Origin: a virus
Virus record (IMG/VR): IMGVR_UViG_3300035680_000040
Coordinates: 1-35,830 of that record
Direction: 5' to 3' (one strand)
Length of the DNA: 35,830 nt
Part shown: one piece after another, positions 32,101 through 35,830 of the stretch
Layout of the letters: each line of letters begins with the position of its first letter
Position numbering within the stretch: the first letter of the stretch is position 1
The notes under the pieces: model-generated
Database searches by the model: none
What the model saw: only the letters and a program-made list of their open reading frames with translations
What the model was told of the DNA's origin: nothing
Made by a program: the position numbers and the translations under genes

Positions 32101-35100
32101 ATATCTTCTCAAAACTTTATAGAAAAGTTGGTTAGAAATGGCAGATTAGATAAAGATTTTTTAAGCAAAAAATCAAATAGGTTTACTGATGAATTTTATA
32201 ATGAGCAATTCAATAAAAATATAGACTTATTTGAAAGGCAGTTTGATGGAACAAAAGAAATCTCCGAAGCCTACCACAAAGCCAAGGCAGACGGAAGCAA
32301 TCCCGAACTCGTAAAAGCCGTTGAAGAACTTTTAACCCCCAAAGAAAATGCCGTTCAAATCGAAAGCACAGCAGAAGTTCCTGTTCAGCCAAAAGCCGGA
32401 GTTAGCCCGGAAGTGGCGGAAGGAAAACCCGAAGCAAAACCTGAAAGCCCTGCCCAACAAGGTCAAGGCGAAGCCACAGCCACGGAAGCCCAAGGGGAGG
32501 TAGAAATTAATAAAAGGGTACAAATCCCTGAATTAAATTCATCCTATATTGTAACCCCAATTAGCGAAAGCGACCCATTTTATAAATCAGGATACCGGTA
32601 TCTTGTTACCCATAGTTATCCTGAAAACCTTGGGGAAATGGGCAATTACAATGAATTTTGGGTAAAAACAATTCCAACTAAGCAGGATATTATTAATTCG
32701 ATTAATGATGAAATAAAATTTCAAATTGACGAGTTAAGCAATCAACAATACCTTTCAGGAAGGGATGAAAATATACTTGCAGAACTAAATAAAATAGGGA
32801 AGCCACAGGAAACAACCACAGCCCCGGAAGCCCAAGGGGAGGTAGCAGGAAAGCCCACCACGCCCACGGAGGCACCCGGGAAAACCCCGGCAACCCCGGA
32901 AACACAGGAAGCCACAGCGGGGGAGGTAGATTCTAAATTTGCCTCTGAATATGGAATATCCGTTGATGATGTAACCGCAAAACTTGAAGAAAAAAGAAAG
33001 GTATATGATGCTTATTCGCTATCTGACGCTTTAAAAGACTTAGGGGTTACTGCCGAAAAAATAAAGCAAGCGATTGCGGATTATACCAATATAATCATAA
33101 CAAAAATATTGCCAACTAAAACACCAACAAAAAAACAAAAACTTGAATCTGAATATCTAAAAGAGGGCGAGATAAACATTCAGCCTGTACCTAAAAAACT
33201 AAAGTCTGTTCCAAGCACAAGTACAACAAACAATGAAATTCTTGTTAGTATCGCATTAGGAGAGAAAGATAATAGGTATTATGCCATTCATAACAACGCA
33301 GAGGCAAAAGAAGTTGTAGCAACAGATGCTTTAGTAATGGTTATTATTAAGGATGATTCAATAAATGAAACAATTAATAAAAACCCCGATACAGGAAAAA
33401 AAGAAGATAGTATTGTTTATCCAAAATACAGAGATATAATTCCAACGAAGTTCAAAGAAACAACCAAACAGAATGCTCAGGAATTATATAACTCAGTAAA
33501 TGGCGTTGATAGAGCAACAAAAATGTTTGATTCTTCATTGTCTGTTAATGAAAACAAAATTCCTATAAGACTAAAATTTGGCGATAGTGATGTTTTTGTT
33601 GTTGCAGGAAATCTTTTAAGGGCGTTAGACCCATTTGTTCGTGCTGGTATTAAAGATATTGAAGTTAAATTTACAGGGGAGTCATCAAAGCCGATAATAA
33701 TAACAGGAGGCAATATAGAGGCTTTGGTTATGCCAGTTATGATGGAAGGTAAAGGGCATTCTTTTAAAACTTTAATAGACACAAGTACAAAGCCACAAGA
33801 CCAATCTACTCCCCAACCCACCCTATCCCCTATCAACGCCACAGATGTAGCACAAGTTGAGAAAATAGAAAACGCCCCAGAGAAAGGGCGTGAACTCGCA
33901 CTCGCAAAGCCGACTAACAAGGAACTCAAAAGGGCATTCGATAATAGCCAAGACCTATCAGATAGAGCCCGTAAAGCAGGAATATACGATGGCAAAACCC
34001 TGAAAATCGGAGGGCAAGAAATAACCCTCGATACCCCTGCGAAGTTTAAGGCATTCCTTCTAAATGATGGGAATTATAAGGCATTGAGCGAGGCTGTGAA
34101 GGATGTGAAACCTGACACAAAGCAAGAAACAATCCCTGAACCTACTCCAAAGCAAGTTAAGAAAAATGCAGATGAAAGAATGGAGGATGCAAAATCTACA
34201 TTTGTATTCCCAATAGGGCTTAATCCTAAATTTAAGTTCGATGTAAGACTGCCTAAAAAAGTAGTTAATTTCTTCAAGGAATACTTTAGACCACAAGGGT
34301 TATTTACCAAAGAATTGTTTGGAGCAAAAAGAAGAAACGAAGCAAGAATAGCCTCCCAATCAGAACGGACAAAGTATAAAGTAAAGGATTTATATAGTGC
34401 TATTAAAAAAGCATATCCTAAAGGAGTAACAACTGCTGATGTAGAAAGAATGAATGACTTTTTACAAGGCAATCCTGTTGAACTTCCTCCTGCTTTATAT
34501 AAGCCATTAGAGGCTATGCGTGAACATATAGACGAATTGAGTAAGTTAATGATTAGAGAAGGAATTATTGACGAAAAACTCGTACCTGTTTTTGATGCAA
34601 ATATGGGTATCTATACTACTCGTACTTATAAAATACACAATGACCCTGAAACATGGATGAATTATATTGCCAATACTCCAGAAGGGCAACAACTCAGAAA
34701 TAATGCAGTTAATTGGCTAAGGGAGCAATACGAAGCCAAGGCAGACCGAATAGATGAAATTGCAGACAAAGCCGAAGCACAGGGTACAAACCTTATGCGT
34801 AGGGCTGAATTAAGCGAAACAAGCGACCCAGAACAGGCTCGTAAGTATGAAGATAGGGCTGAGGCATTATTTATAAGGGCGGAAAATCTAAGGGCAAAAT
34901 CAGAGGCTTTAAGGCAAGGGGATTTCGATGCCAAAATAGATGCTTTCTTACACGCTGAATCAATGCCATTGGATATTGTTAAAAAAGGAAATGTAGGGGC
35001 AAAAGACTTGGGTATATTAAAGAAGCGTAGCGATATTGACGAAGTAATGCGTATGTTAATGGGTGAAGAAAAAGACCCAATTACAAACTACATGATGTCG

Positions 35101-35830
35101 GTTGCTAAAATGTCTGCACTGATTTCTAATAATCAATTCTTGAATGAAGCAAAAGTTCAGGGATTGAAAGATGGAACATTTACTAAAGACGAAAGAGGTA
35201 AAAATATTGAAAAGATTGCCTCTGAGGGAACGGAGAGTATGAATCCACTGAACGGATTATATACTACTCCTGAAATAGCACAAGCATTTAAAGAGTATGG
35301 AGAAATAGTAAACTCTCCTTGGTACATTGATTCGTTGCTTAGAATAAATGGGTTTATAAAAATGAATAAAACCCTTTTATCTCAACAAACACATATAAGA
35401 AACTTTACTTCTAACCCAATTATAGAACTTGCAAACGGGGCGTTTAGAATAGGTAAGTTAAAAGAATCTGCACTTAGTCAATATGAGAATATATTTGGGT
35501 TGCCAGAAGGAGAAAGAAGAGTTAAGTATCGTGAATATATAGAACGACTGACTAAGTTAGGGGTGTTAGACCAAGGGGCAAATTATCGTGATGCTTTGTC
35601 TTTTTACGAAGATATGAAAGGCGGTAAGTTTGACTACCAAAAAGTAATTGAGCCAAAACTAACTAAACTTGGCAAAACTACTTTTGGCAAAATAAAAGAA
35701 GCGTACAAAGCAGAGGATGATTTTTGGAAGGTGTATGCTTTTGAGAATGAAAGAGCGACACTGAAAGAGGCTTATGGCGATACAAAGACAGACCAAGAGT
35801 TAGATGAAATGGCTGCGGAGAAAGTACTTA
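29197..35830 (+). CDS. Giant polyvalent-type virion protein, 3' end beyond the window
   Basis: The frame stays open from ATG 29197 to the window end (2211 complete codons, no stop), so the full length is unknown. Order: a helical start (MGKEQYSSKVYSFLARNG); a Gln/Thr/Pro-rich linker (~70-230); Gly-rich hydrophobic segments that could insert in a membrane (GGLTGTVATALGQVGSIMMQ ~308, GATGFVLGAVLTALTG ~507). A GNAT-like stretch (~800-895) contains GKGSGQEVYKKAL and SEDAQRVQDKLVEKG. Pro/Glu/Ala/Thr linkers with repeated QGEV boundaries follow (~1068-1250). A long helical end (~1665 on) has a coiled coil at ~1841-1908 and a LLSQQTHIRNFTSNP motif (~2059). This mixture matches phage polyvalent proteins injected with DNA. 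No single enzymatic activity is proved; the domain names are tentative. Confidence 0.6.
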   Translation, partial: MGKEQYSSKVYSFLARNGAVDYNKVNEVDFVNKMKQPEFAQSMYSFLQNAQKEGYLGTLKPYEEFVSEFGVTEIPSPQPSQVPGSEGGFPRPEELNTTNIMGATTVRQPDGGNIAYDVPVAGATGVPAENIYNPNRTPTNQPNATSAETQIAPLDQQAGQVQGGMTQGQGLGAGQFQITDTRGAEAKPPVASETPQMAGVQPQVTGVSGESVIPVSAPQSSEVNPYQFGVTKLGEFEAGLIGGIGSELRGISELGYSIDSKIVNALKGTPLEGSYSMLSKPEDSWIYQAGKGLENFAEKDLYRNPQYAGGLTGTVATALGQVGSIMMQGGLNPAGGIMKLGRGALTNRQLIANGVKKLFGRSSIAGGFQMVGAETQAARQLHKMANSMDKDAYVLERVTAGENAKDAGDSWESLRNTTEDKVASSIIPTALFAGSLEAIPLERLMTRLGKPVTNVVIDAFKQGGVQGAEEAIQETLQQVVLNAGIGQTYNEAQRLTSGLYESAEGGGATGFVLGAVLTALTGKRAKVRQQVQNGEISQQEAIAELEDINKAETLVQDKLQVVDNSLSLVSEEAKKTMESKEAQDYFETNKPSETNALVVMPTEVETTLDKIADNILISSEGLHSAYQWVNNAVKSTLNNQAISQGEKGATLNILSGMLADIDKANTEGQKFVDEVEAVSVQDRVPAVREGVKPLPAGQEPKGQATITPKGQGESIRQARRVRGGVNVLPSSGEVIVTPQSAQQQLTIQENETGKQEVPVLEGVRGSGNQGQVGQESTQLRTQEAGQAQANAEGEVETDNAIMSGEFTDVAKINNEDVSLPEKGFIISDVTLKPDSEKGKGSGQEVYKKALDKHKVLYSFFPVSEDAQRVQDKLVEKGIATIENITLPDGTEARVIRATSTTPQQVQAQPEVLADVESTAKALEGKDLSNIPRKAKGYEGTTEGTVGYGQREQRVKTKTFKVAIDGYGSISSQNFIEKLVRNGRLDKDFLSKKSNRFTDEFYNEQFNKNIDLFERQFDGTKEISEAYHKAKADGSNPELVKAVEELLTPKENAVQIESTAEVPVQPKAGVSPEVAEGKPEAKPESPAQQGQGEATATEAQGEVEINKRVQIPELNSSYIVTPISESDPFYKSGYRYLVTHSYPENLGEMGNYNEFWVKTIPTKQDIINSINDEIKFQIDELSNQQYLSGRDENILAELNKIGKPQETTTAPEAQGEVAGKPTTPTEAPGKTPATPETQEATAGEVDSKFASEYGISVDDVTAKLEEKRKVYDAYSLSDALKDLGVTAEKIKQAIADYTNIIITKILPTKTPTKKQKLESEYLKEGEINIQPVPKKLKSVPSTSTTNNEILVSIALGEKDNRYYAIHNNAEAKEVVATDALVMVIIKDDSINETINKNPDTGKKEDSIVYPKYRDIIPTKFKETTKQNAQELYNSVNGVDRATKMFDSSLSVNENKIPIRLKFGDSDVFVVAGNLLRALDPFVRAGIKDIEVKFTGESSKPIIITGGNIEALVMPVMMEGKGHSFKTLIDTSTKPQDQSTPQPTLSPINATDVAQVEKIENAPEKGRELALAKPTNKELKRAFDNSQDLSDRARKAGIYDGKTLKIGGQEITLDTPAKFKAFLLNDGNYKALSEAVKDVKPDTKQETIPEPTPKQVKKNADERMEDAKSTFVFPIGLNPKFKFDVRLPKKVVNFFKEYFRPQGLFTKELFGAKRRNEARIASQSERTKYKVKDLYSAIKKAYPKGVTTADVERMNDFLQGNPVELPPALYKPLEAMREHIDELSKLMIREGIIDEKLVPVFDANMGIYTTRTYKIHNDPETWMNYIANTPEGQQLRNNAVNWLREQYEAKADRIDEIADKAEAQGTNLMRRAELSETSDPEQARKYEDRAEALFIRAENLRAKSEALRQGDFDAKIDAFLHAESMPLDIVKKGNVGAKDLGILKKRSDIDEVMRMLMGEEKDPITNYMMSVAKMSALISNNQFLNEAKVQGLKDGTFTKDERGKNIEKIASEGTESMNPLNGLYTTPEIAQAFKEYGEIVNSPWYIDSLLRINGFIKMNKTLLSQQTHIRNFTSNPIIELANGAFRIGKLKESALSQYENIFGLPEGERRVKYREYIERLTKLGVLDQGANYRDALSFYEDMKGGKFDYQKVIEPKLTKLGKTTFGKIKEAYKAEDDFWKVYAFENERATLKEAYGDTKTDQELDEMAAEKVL
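32484..32845. repeat. Exact 20-bp repeat in linkers of the giant gene
   Basis: The same 20 bases (encoding EAQGEV) occur at 32484-32503 and 32826-32845, each inside a Pro/Glu/Ala/Thr-rich linker. Related GEV boundaries lie near 31576 and 32919. They mark where domains have been joined or duplicated. Confidence 0.6.

Noticed and set aside
28184-34934. Minus-strand open frames inside the 26990 and 29197 genes
   Set aside because: They lie wholly inside long plus-strand frames and have no start context or family signal.
1-35830. Integrase, attachment site or tRNA genes
   Set aside because: None was recognised on either strand; lysogeny is not supported by this window.

Overview
The window looks like part of a tailed-phage genome that infects a member of the Bacteroidota. 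Three things point to the host group. Several gene starts are preceded by the Bacteroidota-type promoter (TTTG or TTG, 19-20 bases, TAnnTTTG). Most starts lack a Shine-Dalgarno sequence and sit behind A/T-rich leaders. Base composition is AT-rich. The phage assignment rests on a recognisable large terminase, a P22-type portal-like protein, a coat-like protein behind a scaffold-like protein, connector/ring-like proteins, a 1535-residue tail-stub protein and internal virion proteins. The order recalls crAss-like and related podoviruses, but placing it firmly would need profile searches. No integrase, tRNA, CRISPR array or reverse transcriptase was seen.

Layout. (1) 1-1373 has no convincing gene but carries several inverted repeats, a short tandem repeat and a possible leftward promoter; it may be an origin or control region. 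(2) 1374-3542 is a rightward cluster: a RepL-like winged-helix protein, small Cys-rich and membrane proteins, an SSB-like protein with the acidic DDDLPF tail, and a zinc-ribbon protein. (3) 3502-5358 is a leftward cluster of three unknown small genes and a PAPS-reductase-like ATP-pyrophosphatase. (4) 5359-5997 is a non-coding, partly GC-rich stretch with a probable leftward small RNA, its promoter and terminator, a possible decayed leftward gene, and the rightward promoter of the packaging operon. (5) 5998-9873 holds TerL and small partners. (6) 9944-13895 holds a beta-rich virion protein, an unknown protein, the portal and a 48-residue PAKK-repeat protein, closed by a strong terminator. (7) 14048-18604 holds the scaffold, the coat protein and head-completion/connector genes. 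(8) 18662-19631 is a self-contained cassette of two related exported proteins with a candidate promoter and a clear terminator. (9) 19732-29188 holds ring/tail-stub genes, a small gene that duplicates one domain of the tail-stub protein, and two internal virion proteins. (10) From 29197 to the window end runs an open giant polyvalent-type gene of more than 2200 codons.

How it fits together. Region 2 probably acts early, in replication. Regions 5-10 build the virion, transcribed in blocks that each begin at a TAnnTTTG promoter. The back-to-back small-RNA and packaging promoters around 5904-5978, with a palindrome inside the former, look like a control point between leftward and rightward transcription. 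The most unusual items are the candidate small RNA, the duplicated tail-domain gene, the exported paralogue pair inside the virion operon, and the PAKK-repeat mini-protein.
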